From Allobosea vaviloviae (GTDB lineage: Bacteria > Pseudomonadota > Alphaproteobacteria > Rhizobiales > Beijerinckiaceae): DNA of 64,000 nucleotides. The position numbers and the translations under genes were made by a program. This document shows, piece by piece, positions 32,911 to 45,342 of this stretch; the stretch's first letter is position 1; each line of letters starts with the position of its first letter. The notes under the pieces are model-generated. The model was given only the letters and a program-made list of their open reading frames with translations. It was not told the origin of the DNA and searched no databases. Location: assembly GCF_001298265.1 (NCBI RefSeq), contig NZ_LGSZ01000040.1, positions 124,001 through 188,000 of the forward strand, given 5' to 3'.

Positions 32911-35865
32911 ATGACCGAGCGGCTCTGTGACAGGCTGATGGCAGCGCCGGTTCTGCCAGTGCGCGCCCGCATCGAGACGCTGCTGGCGCGCGAACTGTTC
33001 GATCGCCTCCATGACCAGGCGGCGACGGACGCGCTGAAGGCTCATCTGGGCGATCATCCGCGCTCGGCCGCACTGGTCGCGGGCGTCCTCGCCCATGCGC
33101 CCTTCCTCACGCAGATCATGCGCCAGGATCCTGTCGGCCTGCTCGCCTGCCTGACCAGCGCGCCCGAAGCGCATCGCGACGCTCTCCTGGCCGATATCGC
33201 CGAGCGCGGCACGGCTGCAACCGAAGCGCCTGAGCTGATGCGCCTGCTGCGTCGCTTCCGCCGGGCGATGGCGTTGTTGATCGCGCTCGCCGATATCGGC
33301 GGCGTCTGGGACGTCGAAACGGTGACGGCAGCCCTGACCGCGATGGCCGACATGGCGGTCAGGCTCGCAAGCGACCATGTCCTCCGGCAGGCGGCCGATC
33401 TCGGCCGTATCCGCCTGGCAAATCCGGCCGTGCCCGGCGAGGGCTCCGGACTCGTCGTGCTGGCGCTCGGCAAGCATGGCGCAGGCGAGCTGAATTACTC
33501 CTCCGACATCGACATCGTCGTCTTCTTCGATCCGGAGGTGGCGGAGGCCGCCGGTGTCGCCGAGCCGTCGAGCTTCTTTGTCCGGCTGACCCAACAGATC
33601 GCCCGCATCATCCAGGAGCGCACGCCCGACGGCTACGTCTTCCGCGTCGATCTGCGCCTGAGGCCGGACCCCGCCTCGACCCATGTCGCGGTCGCCTTGC
33701 CCTCGGCCTATTCCTATTACGAGACCGTCGGCCAGAACTGGGAACGCGCGGCGATGATCAAGGCGCGGCCCGTCGCGGGCGACATCGCGCTCGGCCGACG
33801 CTTCATCGCCGATCTCGCGCCGTTCATCTGGCGCAAATACTTCGATTTCGCGGCGATCGCCGACATCCACGCGATGAAGCGCCAGATCCAGACCGTGAAG
33901 GGCCAGGAGTCGATCGCGGTTGCCGGGCACAATGTGAAGCTCGGCCGGGGCGGCATCCGCGAGATCGAGTTCTTCGTGCAGACGCAGCAGCTCGTTTTCG
34001 GCGGCCGGCGGCCGGCGCTGCGCGGCCCCCGGACGCTGGAGATGCTGGGGGAACTGACGAAGGAGGCCTGGATCACGCCGCAGGCGCGCGATCAATTGGC
34101 GGAGACCTATCGGTGGCTGCGGACCATCGAGCACCGCCTGCAGATGCGCCATGACGAACAGACCCAGACGCTGCCGAAGCAGGCCGCCGATCTGGAAGCC
34201 TTCGCACGCTTCTGCGGCTACCGCTCGACGGCAGCCTTCGGCAAGGCCCTGACGTTCCACGCCAAGCGCGTCGAGGGCCATTACGCCTTGCTGTTCGAGG
34301 AGGGGCCGAGCCTGGCGAGCGAAGCCGGGACGCTCAGCTTCACCGGGAACGAACTCGACCCCGATACGCTGGAGACGCTGCAGAAGCTCGGCTTCCGCAC
34401 GCCGAAGATCGCAGCTGAGACCGTGCGCGGCTGGCATTTCGGCCGCCGCTCGGCGGTCACCAGCGCGCGCGCCCGCGAGGTTCTGACGGAGCTGACGCCG
34501 GCCTTGCTCGTCGCGCTCGGCCGCACCGCCGATCCCGACGGCGCGCTCGCCCATCTCGACAACGCCTTCGTGCGCATGCCGGCGGCCGTCGAACTCCTGA
34601 CCCTGCTGCGCTCGCAGGATGCGCTGCTGACGTTGTTCGCCGAGATCCTCGGCAGCGCGCCGCGCCTGGCCAAGGTCGCGGAGCTGCACCCCCATGTCCT
34701 CGATGGTGTCATAGACCCCGCCTTCGGCCAGGCCGTGCTCGATTGCGATGCGCTGACGCGGCGCATCCGCGGCGTCGTCGGCTCGCCGCCGCCCAGCGTC
34801 GAGGACGGGCTCGATCGGCTGCGCGATGCGGCGCGGCAGGAGAATTTCCTGGTCGGCGCGCGGCTCCTCTCCGGCGTCTATTCCGCCCAAGCTGCCGCCC
34901 AGGCCTATTGCGCCGTCGCCGAGGCCTGCCTGCGCGTCGCCTTCGCCGACACGCGCGACGCCTTCGCGGCCGACCATGGCGTCGTCGAGGGTGCGCAGAG
35001 CGTCGTGCTCGGCCTCGGCCGGCTCGGCGCAGGCGAGCTCACGCCGTCCTCCGATCTCGACCTGGTCCTGCTCTACGACCGGCCCGAGGATGCCGAGCCC
35101 AGCAAGGGTGGCAAGCCGCTCGATCCCGTGACATGGCATGTCCGCTTCACCCAGCGCCTCGTCGCGGCGCTGACGGTGCCGACGCGGCGCGGCACGCTCT
35201 ACCAGGTCGACATGCGGCTGCGGCCTTCCGGCGGCAAGAGCCCGGCCGCGACCCAATTCGCCGGCTTCGAGGCCTACCATGCCGGCGAGGCCGAGATCTG
35301 GGAGGAGATGGCGCTGACGCGGGCTCGCGTCGTGGCGGGCGATGCGGAGCTGGCAGCGCGCGCCGAAGCCTCGATCCGGGCGATCCTCACCCGCCGCCGC
35401 AAGCCGGCGAAGGTCGCAGCCGCCGTCGCCGAAATGCGCGCGCTGATCGCCAGGGAGAAGGGCGAGAAGAATGCCTGGGATCTCAAGCTCGCGCTTGGCG
35501 GCCTGACTGATCTCGATTTCCTCGCCCAGTTCCTGGTGCTCGCCTATTCCTGCGATCATCCCGGCTTGCTGGCGCGCGACACGGCGTCGATTTTCGCCGC
35601 TGCCCGAGAGGCCGGCTTGCTGGCGGGCGCGGATGCAGCGGCACTGGAGCATGCCGCCCGGTTGATCGGCGATGTCCAGCTCTGGCAGCGTTTCACGGTG
35701 GAAGAGGCCTTCGATCCCGCCGCGGTGCCGGTCCGCGTCCTCAACCGGATCGCGACGGCGCTTGGGCGGCCCGATACCAAGGTGCTCAGGGCGGAAATCG
35801 ACGAGATTCGCGCCGGTGTGCGCGCCATTTTCACCCGTGTCCTGGCGGCAGCGCGAGCGAATTAG
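32911..35865 (+). CDS. glnE: Bifunctional glutamine synthetase adenylyltransferase/deadenylase
   Basis: 984 residues. Two nucleotidyltransferase domains are visible: the N-terminal deadenylylase (LGKHGAGELNYSSDIDIVVF) and the C-terminal adenylyltransferase (GLGRLGAGELTPSSDLDLVL), each with the paired metal-binding aspartates. GlnE switches glutamine synthetase off and on according to PII state. Length is normal. It starts 11 bases after the kinase stop. The gene fits the nitrogen genes further right but is not linked to them in an operon. Confidence 0.96.
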   Translation: MTERLCDRLMAAPVLPVRARIETLLARELFDRLHDQAATDALKAHLGDHPRSAALVAGVLAHAPFLTQIMRQDPVGLLACLTSAPEAHRDALLADIAERGTAATEAPELMRLLRRFRRAMALLIALADIGGVWDVETVTAALTAMADMAVRLASDHVLRQAADLGRIRLANPAVPGEGSGLVVLALGKHGAGELNYSSDIDIVVFFDPEVAEAAGVAEPSSFFVRLTQQIARIIQERTPDGYVFRVDLRLRPDPASTHVAVALPSAYSYYETVGQNWERAAMIKARPVAGDIALGRRFIADLAPFIWRKYFDFAAIADIHAMKRQIQTVKGQESIAVAGHNVKLGRGGIREIEFFVQTQQLVFGGRRPALRGPRTLEMLGELTKEAWITPQARDQLAETYRWLRTIEHRLQMRHDEQTQTLPKQAADLEAFARFCGYRSTAAFGKALTFHAKRVEGHYALLFEEGPSLASEAGTLSFTGNELDPDTLETLQKLGFRTPKIAAETVRGWHFGRRSAVTSARAREVLTELTPALLVALGRTADPDGALAHLDNAFVRMPAAVELLTLLRSQDALLTLFAEILGSAPRLAKVAELHPHVLDGVIDPAFGQAVLDCDALTRRIRGVVGSPPPSVEDGLDRLRDAARQENFLVGARLLSGVYSAQAAAQAYCAVAEACLRVAFADTRDAFAADHGVVEGAQSVVLGLGRLGAGELTPSSDLDLVLLYDRPEDAEPSKGGKPLDPVTWHVRFTQRLVAALTVPTRRGTLYQVDMRLRPSGGKSPAATQFAGFEAYHAGEAEIWEEMALTRARVVAGDAELAARAEASIRAILTRRRKPAKVAAAVAEMRALIAREKGEKNAWDLKLALGGLTDLDFLAQFLVLAYSCDHPGLLARDTASIFAAAREAGLLAGADAAALEHAARLIGDVQLWQRFTVEEAFDPAAVPVRVLNRIATALGRPDTKVLRAEIDEIRAGVRAIFTRVLAAARAN

Positions 35866-35970
35866 CCGTCATTCTCGGGCGGAGCGAAGCGCAGACCCGA
35901 GAATCGCGGGCCGGATGAGGCATCGGAGGTTTCTGGTCATGAGATGCCCGGGTCAAGCCCGAGCATGACG
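35865..35970. repeat. Dispersed intergenic palindromic repeat, copy 2
   Basis: Begins at the last base of glnE with GCCGTCATTCTCGGGCGGAG and shows the same two stems as the copy at 8294-8389: ATTCTCGGG with CCCGAGAAT, and CCCGGG...CCCGAG around a TCAAG loop. It lies between convergent glnE and the histidine kinase gene and may act as a bidirectional terminator. Confidence 0.7.
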
Positions 35971-35980
35971 CGAGCTTTGC

Positions 35981-38275
<2,295 letters not shown>

Positions 38276-38488
38276 GCCCGTCCCCCTTCGGATACTTTAC
38301 CGTCAGCAGATCGGGAGACGTGCCGCATCCCCGCGAATCACGTTTAATAGAATCCGCGTGAGTCCCTTTGTCTAGCCTTGAGTTGAGTATCGTCGTGCGA
38401 ATTCATCTTCAGGTTGCATGGCTGAGGGGGATGAATCCTGAGCGGGTAATGAAACGTTAACCTCGCGGACAGGTAACGGAATCGAGCC

Positions 38489-41134
38489 TCAGGCGAGGGC
38501 CCTTTCCGCGATGTCGGCGACGTCCCGGGAGAGGCCGGGTGTTTGCGCCACCATGGCCAGCTTCTGTTCCGCCAGCGCCTTGCGGGCGGGTTCCAGCATA
38601 CGCCAGCTCTTGAACGAACCGAGCAGGCGCGAGGCGACCTGCGGGTTGGTTCGGTCGAGCGCGACGACCATGTCGGCGACGAAGGCATAGCCTTCTCCGT
38701 CGGGCCGGTTGAACTGGGTGAGGTTGGCGGCGAAGCCCCCGATCAAGGCTCGTACCCGGTTGGGATTGCCAAGCGAGAAGGCGGGGTGCTGCATCAAGCC
38801 CTTGACCCGGTCGAGCGTGCCGGCCTCGGCAATCAGCGCCTGCGCCATCAGCCATTTGTCGAGAACCAGCGGCTCGGCCGCATAGGTCTTGGCGAAGCGC
38901 GCGATCAGGGCCTCGCGGGCATCGCCGGGCACCAGGGTCATCGCCGCCAAGGCGGCCAGCCGGTCGGTCAGATTGTCGGCTGCTGCGAACTGCGCTTCGG
39001 CGAGACGCGCGCCGGCCTCCGGATCGGCCAGTGCGATCAGCCCCAGCGCCTCATTGCGCAGCGCGCGCCGGCCGGCGGAGGCCGCATCGGGGCGATACGC
39101 CGCCGATGTGCCCAGACGCTCGCGCAGCTCCATCAGGTGTGGGCGCAGTCGCAGGCCGATCTCGGCTGCGAGGCTGCGATGGGCGGCGTGGATCGCATCG
39201 GGATCGACGTCCCGGCCGATCTCCCGGGCGATGTCGGCAGGCACGGGCAGGCGCAGCACCTGCGCCGCGAAGGCAGGGTCGGCAGGCGCCTGGACGCGCA
39301 GGAAGCCGGCGAGCGCTTCGGCGAGCTCGCCCGCCGTCGCGATCAGGGCGTTGTGGCCGCCAGGCGAGCGCCCCGCGCTCACCAGCGCCCGGCTCGCCAC
39401 GCTCTGCAGCGCCTGCCAGCGGTTGAAGGAATCGCTGTCGGCCGAGAACAGCCGCAGCAGATCGGCGTCCGCCAGATCGAGTTCCAGCCGCGCCGGCGCC
39501 GAAAAGCCGCGCAGCAGCGAGGGAATTGGCGGCTCGTCGACATCGCTGAACGCCACGCTGAGCGAGGGCTGGTCGAGCACGATCACCCCGTCGCCGGCAT
39601 AGGCGGCCGAGCCGGTGACCAGCGGCAGGTCGCCAGCCTTGCCGACGAGGCCGAGCGCGACCGGCAAGACGACCGGCTGCTTGTCGGGCTGGCCCGGTGT
39701 CGGCGCCGTCGTCTGGGCGAGGTCGAGCGTATAGGTCCTGGCTGCGGCATCGTAGCGGCCCGAGGCGACGATCGTCGGCGTGCCCGCCTGCTCGTACCAG
39801 CGCGCGAACTGCGTCAGGTCCTTGCCGGAGGTCTCGGCGAAGCAGGCGAGGAATTCCTCGATCGTCGCCGCGGTGCCATCGCAGCGGTCGAAATAGAGAT
39901 CCATGCCAGCCCGGAAGGCATCGTCGCCGACCAGGAGCTTGAGCATGCGGATCACCTCCGCTCCCTTCTCGTAGACGGTCGGCGTGTAGAAGTTGTTGAT
40001 CTCCTTGTAGGCGCGCGGTCGGACGGGGTGGGCGAGCGGTCCCGCATCCTCGGAGAACTGCGTCGAGCGCAGCGTCCGGACATCGGCGATCCGCTTCACC
40101 GGCCGCGAGCGCTCATCGGCGGAGAATTCCTGGTCGCGGAAGACCGTCAGGCCCTCCTTCAGGCAGAGCTGGAACCAGTCGCGGCAGGTGATGCGGTTGC
40201 CGGTCCAGTTGTGGAAGTACTCATGCGCGATGATCGCTTCGATCGAGGCGTAATCGCCATCGGTTGCCGTCTGCGGGTCCGCCAGCACATATTTGTCGTT
40301 GAAGATATTGAGGCCCTTGTTCTCCATCGCGCCCATGTTGAAATCCGAGACGGCGACGACGTTGAACACGTCGAGATCGTAGTTGCGGCCGAAGACGCGT
40401 TCGTCCCAGCGCATGCAGCGCACCAGGCAATCCATCGCCCAGCCGGCACGTCCGGCCTTGCCCGGCTCGACATGGACGGCGAGCTCGACCTTGCGGCCAT
40501 CGGCGGTGACATAGTCCTGGCGGACATGGTCGAGCGCCCCGCCGACGAGCGCGAAGAGATAGGCCGGCTTGGGGTGCGGATCGTGCCAGACGGCGAAATG
40601 ACGCTCGCCGCCGGCCATCTCGCCGGCCGCCACGAGATTGCCGTTCGACAGCAGCACCGGCGCCTCGAGCTTCGCCGCCTCGAGCCGCACGGAATAGATC
40701 GACATGACATCGGGACGGTCGAGGAAATAGCTGATCCGGCGGAAGCCGTCGGCCTCGCATTGGGTGCAATATACCCGCGACGACCGATAGAGCCCCATCA
40801 GCTTCGTATTGGCGGAGGGGTCGACCTGGGTATCGATCGTCAGCGTGAAGCGCCTCTGCGGCGGCGCATGCAGCGTCAGCGCCTGTGCGGTCGCGCTGTA
40901 GGCGCTTTCGTCGATCAGCAGGCCGTCCAGCCTCAGCCCGCTCAGCGAGAGCTCGTCGCCGTCGAGAATGAGCGGCGCGCCCAGCCGTCCGGCCGGGTTG
41001 GGTCGCAGGCCCAGCAGCGCTCGCACCTGCGTCTTCTGGGGATGCAGGTTGATGTCGAGATCGACCGTGTCGATCAGCCAGTCCGAGGGACGGTAATCCT
41101 CGAGGCGGATCAGGGGGGTATCGTCGGCGCGCAT
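38489..41134 (-). CDS. pepN: Aminopeptidase N (M1 family)
   Basis: 881 residues from ATG 41134, the usual PepN length; the longer frame reaches back into the transposase fragment and is not used. GAMEN (FNMGAMENKGLN) and the zinc site HEYFHNWTGNRITCRDWF with the downstream Glu are present. DUF3458-type Ig and C-terminal helical domains complete the gammaproteobacterial-type PepN fold. Cytoplasmic peptide turnover. Its promoter should lie between 41135 and 41187. Confidence 0.95.
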   Translation of the reverse strand: MRADDTPLIRLEDYRPSDWLIDTVDLDINLHPQKTQVRALLGLRPNPAGRLGAPLILDGDELSLSGLRLDGLLIDESAYSATAQALTLHAPPQRRFTLTIDTQVDPSANTKLMGLYRSSRVYCTQCEADGFRRISYFLDRPDVMSIYSVRLEAAKLEAPVLLSNGNLVAAGEMAGGERHFAVWHDPHPKPAYLFALVGGALDHVRQDYVTADGRKVELAVHVEPGKAGRAGWAMDCLVRCMRWDERVFGRNYDLDVFNVVAVSDFNMGAMENKGLNIFNDKYVLADPQTATDGDYASIEAIIAHEYFHNWTGNRITCRDWFQLCLKEGLTVFRDQEFSADERSRPVKRIADVRTLRSTQFSEDAGPLAHPVRPRAYKEINNFYTPTVYEKGAEVIRMLKLLVGDDAFRAGMDLYFDRCDGTAATIEEFLACFAETSGKDLTQFARWYEQAGTPTIVASGRYDAAARTYTLDLAQTTAPTPGQPDKQPVVLPVALGLVGKAGDLPLVTGSAAYAGDGVIVLDQPSLSVAFSDVDEPPIPSLLRGFSAPARLELDLADADLLRLFSADSDSFNRWQALQSVASRALVSAGRSPGGHNALIATAGELAEALAGFLRVQAPADPAFAAQVLRLPVPADIAREIGRDVDPDAIHAAHRSLAAEIGLRLRPHLMELRERLGTSAAYRPDAASAGRRALRNEALGLIALADPEAGARLAEAQFAAADNLTDRLAALAAMTLVPGDAREALIARFAKTYAAEPLVLDKWLMAQALIAEAGTLDRVKGLMQHPAFSLGNPNRVRALIGGFAANLTQFNRPDGEGYAFVADMVVALDRTNPQVASRLLGSFKSWRMLEPARKALAEQKLAMVAQTPGLSRDVADIAERALA

Positions 41135-41187
41135 CGGAATCCTGGGTCGTGACGCTGTCGGAGGCCGTGTGTAGCCCCTGGCCGATC

Positions 41188-41634
41188 TCACCGGAAGGGC
41201 GTTGGCACGGGAGCCTTGCGCGGGCGCTGCGTCAGCGGCCCGATGATGGCGAGGCGCTCGAACAGCCGCCGCGTCTCGGCGTCCGCCGCTTGCGGCCCGC
41301 ACTCGAACGGCCGGACATGCTGCATCAGCGCGGCGAAGACGCCGCTGCGCGACCAGCGCTGGAAGCGCCGGTAGACACTGCCCCATTTGCCATAGCGGCC
41401 GGGCAGGTCGCGCCAGGGCTGCCCTGACGACGCGACCCAGAAAATCCCCTCGATGATGATGCGGTTGTTGCGCGGCGGCCTGCCGCGCTTCTCGGTCGCC
41501 AACGGCAGGCGCTGGCTCAGCCAGAGCCATTGCCGTTCCGACAGGATCGGCCCTCCCGCCTCGTCGAGTGATTCGGCCAGAGCCGCGATCTGAGGCGCCG
41601 ATGCGGGCAGGTCGGTCCGGGCAGGCTTCAGCAT
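41188..41634 (-). pseudogene. Orphan IS5-type transposase N-terminal domain (DUF4096)
   Basis: 148 residues from ATG 41634 (a TTG start at 41661 is also possible). ILSERQWLWLSQRLP, NNRIIIEGIFWVASSGQPWR and DLPGRYGKWGSVYRRFQRWS form the DUF4096 helix-turn-helix domain found at the start of IS5/IS427 transposases. The DDE catalytic half is absent: the frame ends shortly after. No terminal inverted repeats were found. It is either a decayed insertion sequence or a retained orfA; the frame itself is intact. Confidence 0.65.
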
Positions 41635-41828
41635 GGCTGGCGAGCTCCATTTATTTGTCAACTTGAAGTCAGTATTCGGCGATTTTGATGAATGATTTTG
41701 TCAACACAAGAAAGTAACTATTTTGTGAATTTTGAGTGATGATCGTGTGTGACAGCGTCAAAAGCGCACGGGATAACTAATCAATAAATAAAGAATCGTT
41801 ACGAACGTTTTTCGTGGAGGAATTCGGA

Positions 41829-43205
41829 ATGTTTGTGCTGATAACAGGTAAGAAGAGTCTAGCAACCGCGGTGGTTGTCGGCGCTGTGCTCGTCGGCTCC
41901 GCAGCGTGTGCGAGTGCGCAGGACTCGACCGCGCAGCTGGAAAAGCTGATCCGCGAACAGCAGAAGCAACTGGACGCGCTACGGCGCGAGGTCGGCGCCA
42001 TCAAGGGCCGGGAGGCACACCGCCCCGCCCCGGGCCAGCGCGGGACCGTCGCCGCCAAGGCTGCCGATGAGCCCTTTGTCCTGAAGGGCGGACTGCCGTT
42101 GAGCTGGCGTTTGCCTGGTACCGATGTCGACATCAAGATCGGAGGCAAGGTCAAGGCGGACGTGATCGGTCGCGTCGGCGGGCGCCAGTCCTCGGGCGCG
42201 CAGGATCTCTTTGCCGTAACAGGGATCGACACGCGCGGCACCCGCTTCGGGGACGATGCTTTTCGTATCCATTCCCGCGAAAGCCGGCTGAATTTCGAGA
42301 TCAGCAAGAAGGACACGCCGCTTGGCCCATCGCGCGCCTTCATCGAGGGTGACTTCTTCGGAGCGGCTGGCAATCAGGTTGCGTCGAACTCCGACTCCTT
42401 CCGCTTGCGCCATGCCTTCGTCGAGGTCGGCCCGCTGCTGGCCGGGCAATGGTGGACGACCTTCAGCGACCCCTCTGCCTATGCCGAGACGCTCGATTTC
42501 CAGGGCTCCGGTGGTCAAGCCTTCATTCGTCAGGGGGTGGTCAGGCTCGAACACAAGTTCTCGAACGGCTTCTCCATCGCCGGGGCGATCGAGAATCCCG
42601 AGGGGCGCGTTCAGTTTGGCCCGGCGGCGCCGATCACATCGTCGCGCGATACGCTGCCCGACTTCGTCGGCCGGGTTCGCTATCAGGGCGCGCTTGGACA
42701 TCTGCAGATCGCGGGCGTGGTGACGCGCATCAACGCTCCCAATGGCCTGGCGAGCGACGAGACCGGGTATGCCGGCACGGTCACGGGCCGTCTCAACCTG
42801 CCGCTCCTGGCACAGAAGGACAATCTGCGCTTCCAAGCGACCTATGCCAACGGCGCGACGCGTCATATCCAGGAGACGGCCGGCGTACTGCCGAGCGTGT
42901 TCTACAACCCCGCGACAGGGCAGTCGGAAAAGCAGAAGTCATTTGGCGGCTATGTCGCGTTCCAGCATTGGTGGACGAACGAACTGCGCAGCAACCTCGT
43001 CTACAGCTATGTCCGGGCCGACCTGCCGAGTTTCGCGCTCGCCAGCACGTTCAAGCACAGCCAGTACGCAGCCGCCAACTTGGTCTGGAGCCCATGGTCG
43101 GAGCTCGATCTGGGTATCGAGGGCCAATACGGCTTGCGTGAGGACCGGGACAATAGGCGCGGCCGCCAGACTCGCCTGCAATCGAGCGCGACCTATCGAT
43201 TCTGA
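41829..43205 (+). CDS. DcaP-like outer-membrane porin
   Basis: 458 residues from ATG 41829, preceded by GGAGG at 41816-41820 (the GTG of the longer frame is that site itself). A signal peptide ends near SAACASAQD; a coiled coil follows (AQLEKLIREQQKQLDALRRE), then a beta-barrel with DVDIKIGGKVKADVIGRVGG, ESRLNFEISK and a C-terminal aromatic strand (SSATYRF). This is the layout of DcaP trimeric porins, which take up small organic anions. The upstream 167 bp are strikingly AT-rich and hold the promoter. Confidence 0.85.
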   Translation: MFVLITGKKSLATAVVVGAVLVGSAACASAQDSTAQLEKLIREQQKQLDALRREVGAIKGREAHRPAPGQRGTVAAKAADEPFVLKGGLPLSWRLPGTDVDIKIGGKVKADVIGRVGGRQSSGAQDLFAVTGIDTRGTRFGDDAFRIHSRESRLNFEISKKDTPLGPSRAFIEGDFFGAAGNQVASNSDSFRLRHAFVEVGPLLAGQWWTTFSDPSAYAETLDFQGSGGQAFIRQGVVRLEHKFSNGFSIAGAIENPEGRVQFGPAAPITSSRDTLPDFVGRVRYQGALGHLQIAGVVTRINAPNGLASDETGYAGTVTGRLNLPLLAQKDNLRFQATYANGATRHIQETAGVLPSVFYNPATGQSEKQKSFGGYVAFQHWWTNELRSNLVYSYVRADLPSFALASTFKHSQYAAANLVWSPWSELDLGIEGQYGLREDRDNRRGRQTRLQSSATYRF

Positions 43206-43247
43206 TCGCATTCGCGCGTGAGGACGGCTTCTCCGTTTGCGCGAACG

Positions 43248-43286
43248 CCAAGCCGGCGCTGCATGCCCCCCGCAGCGCCGGCTTGG
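43248..43286. terminator. 15-bp perfect hairpin between convergent porin and transporter genes
   Basis: CCAAGCCGGCGCTGC (43248-43262), nine-base loop, GCAGCGCCGGCTTGG (43272-43286). It sits seven bases before the stop codon of the opposite-strand transporter gene and is well placed to terminate both transcripts. Confidence 0.75.
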
Positions 43287-43292
43287 TCGTTG

Positions 43293-44738
43293 TCAGGCGA
43301 CAGTTGTTTCCCGCGCCGGCTCGGCATGGCTGACGAGGCGGCAGACCTGCGGCCGCGCGATCCTGACCGCCCGCTCGATCTGATCGACGGCGGCGTGGAC
43401 GGAGGCGACATCGAGCGCGGGATCGACTCGGCAATGATAGTTCACCACCAGGCCGTTGGGTGTCTGGCGCACCCTGACGCTGTGGATGTCGTGGATCGGC
43501 CCGTCGCATTTGGCGGTCTCGGTCGCCAGCGCCTTGCCGATGTCCTCGACGGTCTGCCAGGCCGCGTCATGGCCTGTGGGCGTCTCGGTCTCCATCGGCT
43601 CGATATGGGTTTCGACCTCGGTCTCGCCGCCGAACTCCGCCCGGATCGCCGCCTCCAGCCGGGTGGCGATCTCATGCGCCTGGCCGAGCGGCAGCTTTGA
43701 ATCGACCTCCATGTCGAGGCTGACCGAGAGGCGCGGGCCGATGGAGTGGACGGTGACGTGGTGCACCGGGATCTTCAGCTTGAGCGCGATCAGCAGCACG
43801 CGCTCGAGCGCTGTCTCGTCATCGACCTGGACGGGATCGGTGGTGACCGCGATGTCGGCGCCGGGTTCGATGCGGTCGAATGCGGCGGCGAGTTCTTCGC
43901 GGATCGTCGCCACGCGCTCCAGTGGCAGGGTCCGCGAAACGCTGATCCCGATCTCGCCAAGCACCCGTCCGCCGGTCGGGCGAACCTTCAGCCAGTTGAC
44001 GCCGGCCACGCCAGGCACTCCGTCGGCCGCCTCGCGCAGCCGCTCACTGACGCCCTGAGGCGCAGCGTCCAGCAAGGTGTCGATGGTGCGCCGCGCCAGC
44101 CTGTAGGCCGAGAGCGCGGTGAACGCGGCAATCGCGAAGGCGGCGATCGTGTCGGCCCGCGCAAGACCGTACCAGACACCCACCAGTCCAGCCAGAACCA
44201 GCGCCGAGCCGACGAAATCGGCAGAGAAATGCGTCGCCTCGGCCGACAGCGCTTCGCTGCCGGTCTCCTTCGCCACGCGTGTCAGGGAGCGCCAGCGAAT
44301 GGCATCGACGATCATCGACAGCAGCATGATGCCGATGACCAGCGGAGTCACTTGCACCGACTCGATCAGCCCCGTCCACAGCCGGTTGCCGGCCTCCCAG
44401 AGGATCGCGCCGGCGAGCGTGAACAGGATCGCTGTCTCGACCAGTGCGGCCAGCGCCTCGACCTTGCCATGCCCGTAATGATGCTCGTCATCGGCCGGCT
44501 TGTCGGAGACACGCACGGCAAACCAGGTGAAAAGCGTCGAGCCGACATCGATCAGGCCCTGCAGCGCGTCCGTCAGCAGGGCGAGCGAGCCCGACAGGAT
44601 CGCACCGACGATCTTGGCGCCGGCCAGCAGCAGGGTCGCCATCACCGAGAGGATGGCGGCGCGCTGCTTGATCTGGGCCATCTGGGCCTTGGTGGCGCGG
44701 GGCGGCGCGGTCTCGTGGCCGTGTTGCGTTGAGGTCAT
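43293..44738 (-). CDS. Cation diffusion facilitator (CDF) metal exporter with long C-terminus
   Basis: 481 residues from ATG 44738. Six membrane helices lie in residues of about 28-215, with metal-site segments DALQGLIDVGSTL, HHYGHGKVEALAALVE and HFSADFVGSALVLAG (HxxxD site). After the membrane part come what look like three consecutive ferredoxin-like dimerisation modules (GVNWLKVRPTGGRVLGEIGI; HHVTVHSIGPRLSVSLDMEV; HDIHSVRVRQTPNGLVVNYH) instead of one. Substrate metal cannot be told from sequence. A His-bearing N-terminus (STQHGHE) precedes the first helix. Confidence 0.88.
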   Translation of the reverse strand: MTSTQHGHETAPPRATKAQMAQIKQRAAILSVMATLLLAGAKIVGAILSGSLALLTDALQGLIDVGSTLFTWFAVRVSDKPADDEHHYGHGKVEALAALVETAILFTLAGAILWEAGNRLWTGLIESVQVTPLVIGIMLLSMIVDAIRWRSLTRVAKETGSEALSAEATHFSADFVGSALVLAGLVGVWYGLARADTIAAFAIAAFTALSAYRLARRTIDTLLDAAPQGVSERLREAADGVPGVAGVNWLKVRPTGGRVLGEIGISVSRTLPLERVATIREELAAAFDRIEPGADIAVTTDPVQVDDETALERVLLIALKLKIPVHHVTVHSIGPRLSVSLDMEVDSKLPLGQAHEIATRLEAAIRAEFGGETEVETHIEPMETETPTGHDAAWQTVEDIGKALATETAKCDGPIHDIHSVRVRQTPNGLVVNYHCRVDPALDVASVHAAVDQIERAVRIARPQVCRLVSHAEPARETTVA

Positions 44739-44875
44739 GGCCCGTCCTGCGCTCTTCCGTCTTGGAACCGTGTTCCGGAGCGGCGATGCTTTCGCCCGAT
44801 TCAAGGGTAGGATCAACCGGTCGATCCCAACGATACCGGCTCAGGCGAGCCGAGCACTGAGAGGAATTCCCCACG

Positions 44876-45325
44876 ATGCGATATCTCCACACCATGGTGC
44901 GCGTCACCGATCTCGATGCAGCGCTCGATTTCTACGTGACCAAGTTCGGGCTGGTCGAGACCCGGCGCATCGAGAACGAGAAGGGCCGCTTCACGCTGGT
45001 CTTCCTCGCCGCTCCCGACGAGGTCGACACCGTTCGCGGGCAGGGCAGCCGCGGCCGTCCGACGCTGGAGCTGACCTATAACTGGGACCCGGAAACATAC
45101 ACCGGCGGCCGCAATTTCGGCCACCTCGCCTATGAGGTCGACGACATCTACGCCACCTGCGACAAGCTGATGAAGGCGGGCGTCACGATCAACCGCCCGC
45201 CGCGCGACGGCAACATGGCCTTCATCCGCTCGCCCGACAACATCTCGATCGAGATCCTGCAGAAGGGCGATCCGAAGGCGCCTGCGGAGCCGTGGGCGAG
45301 CATGCCGAATACCGGGGCGTGGTGA
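44876..45325 (+). CDS. gloA: Lactoylglutathione lyase (glyoxalase I)
   Basis: 149 residues. [20 protein letters not shown] opens the first beta-alpha-beta-beta-beta module with the metal-ligand His; [20 protein letters not shown] contains the second-site Glu and His; SIEILQKGD holds the last Glu. It isomerises the hemithioacetal of methylglyoxal and glutathione. RBS GAGGAAT precedes the ATG. It is divergent from the transporter gene. Confidence 0.93.
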   Translation: MRYLHTMVRVTDLDAALDFYVTKFGLVETRRIENEKGRFTLVFLAAPDEVDTVRGQGSRGRPTLELTYNWDPETYTGGRNFGHLAYEVDDIYATCDKLMKAGVTINRPPRDGNMAFIRSPDNISIEILQKGDPKAPAEPWASMPNTGAW

Positions 45326-45342
45326 CAATTTGCGCCTGACAG

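Noticed and set aside
32587..35652. 1021-codon minus-strand open frame opposite glnE
   Set aside because: Antisense shadow of a clearly recognised glnE; no domain seen.
41654..41705. TTTGTCAAC direct repeats (41654 and 41697) as IS ends or -35 boxes
   Set aside because: They are direct, not inverted, with no target duplication, and no convincing -10 element at the right spacing was found on the minus strand.
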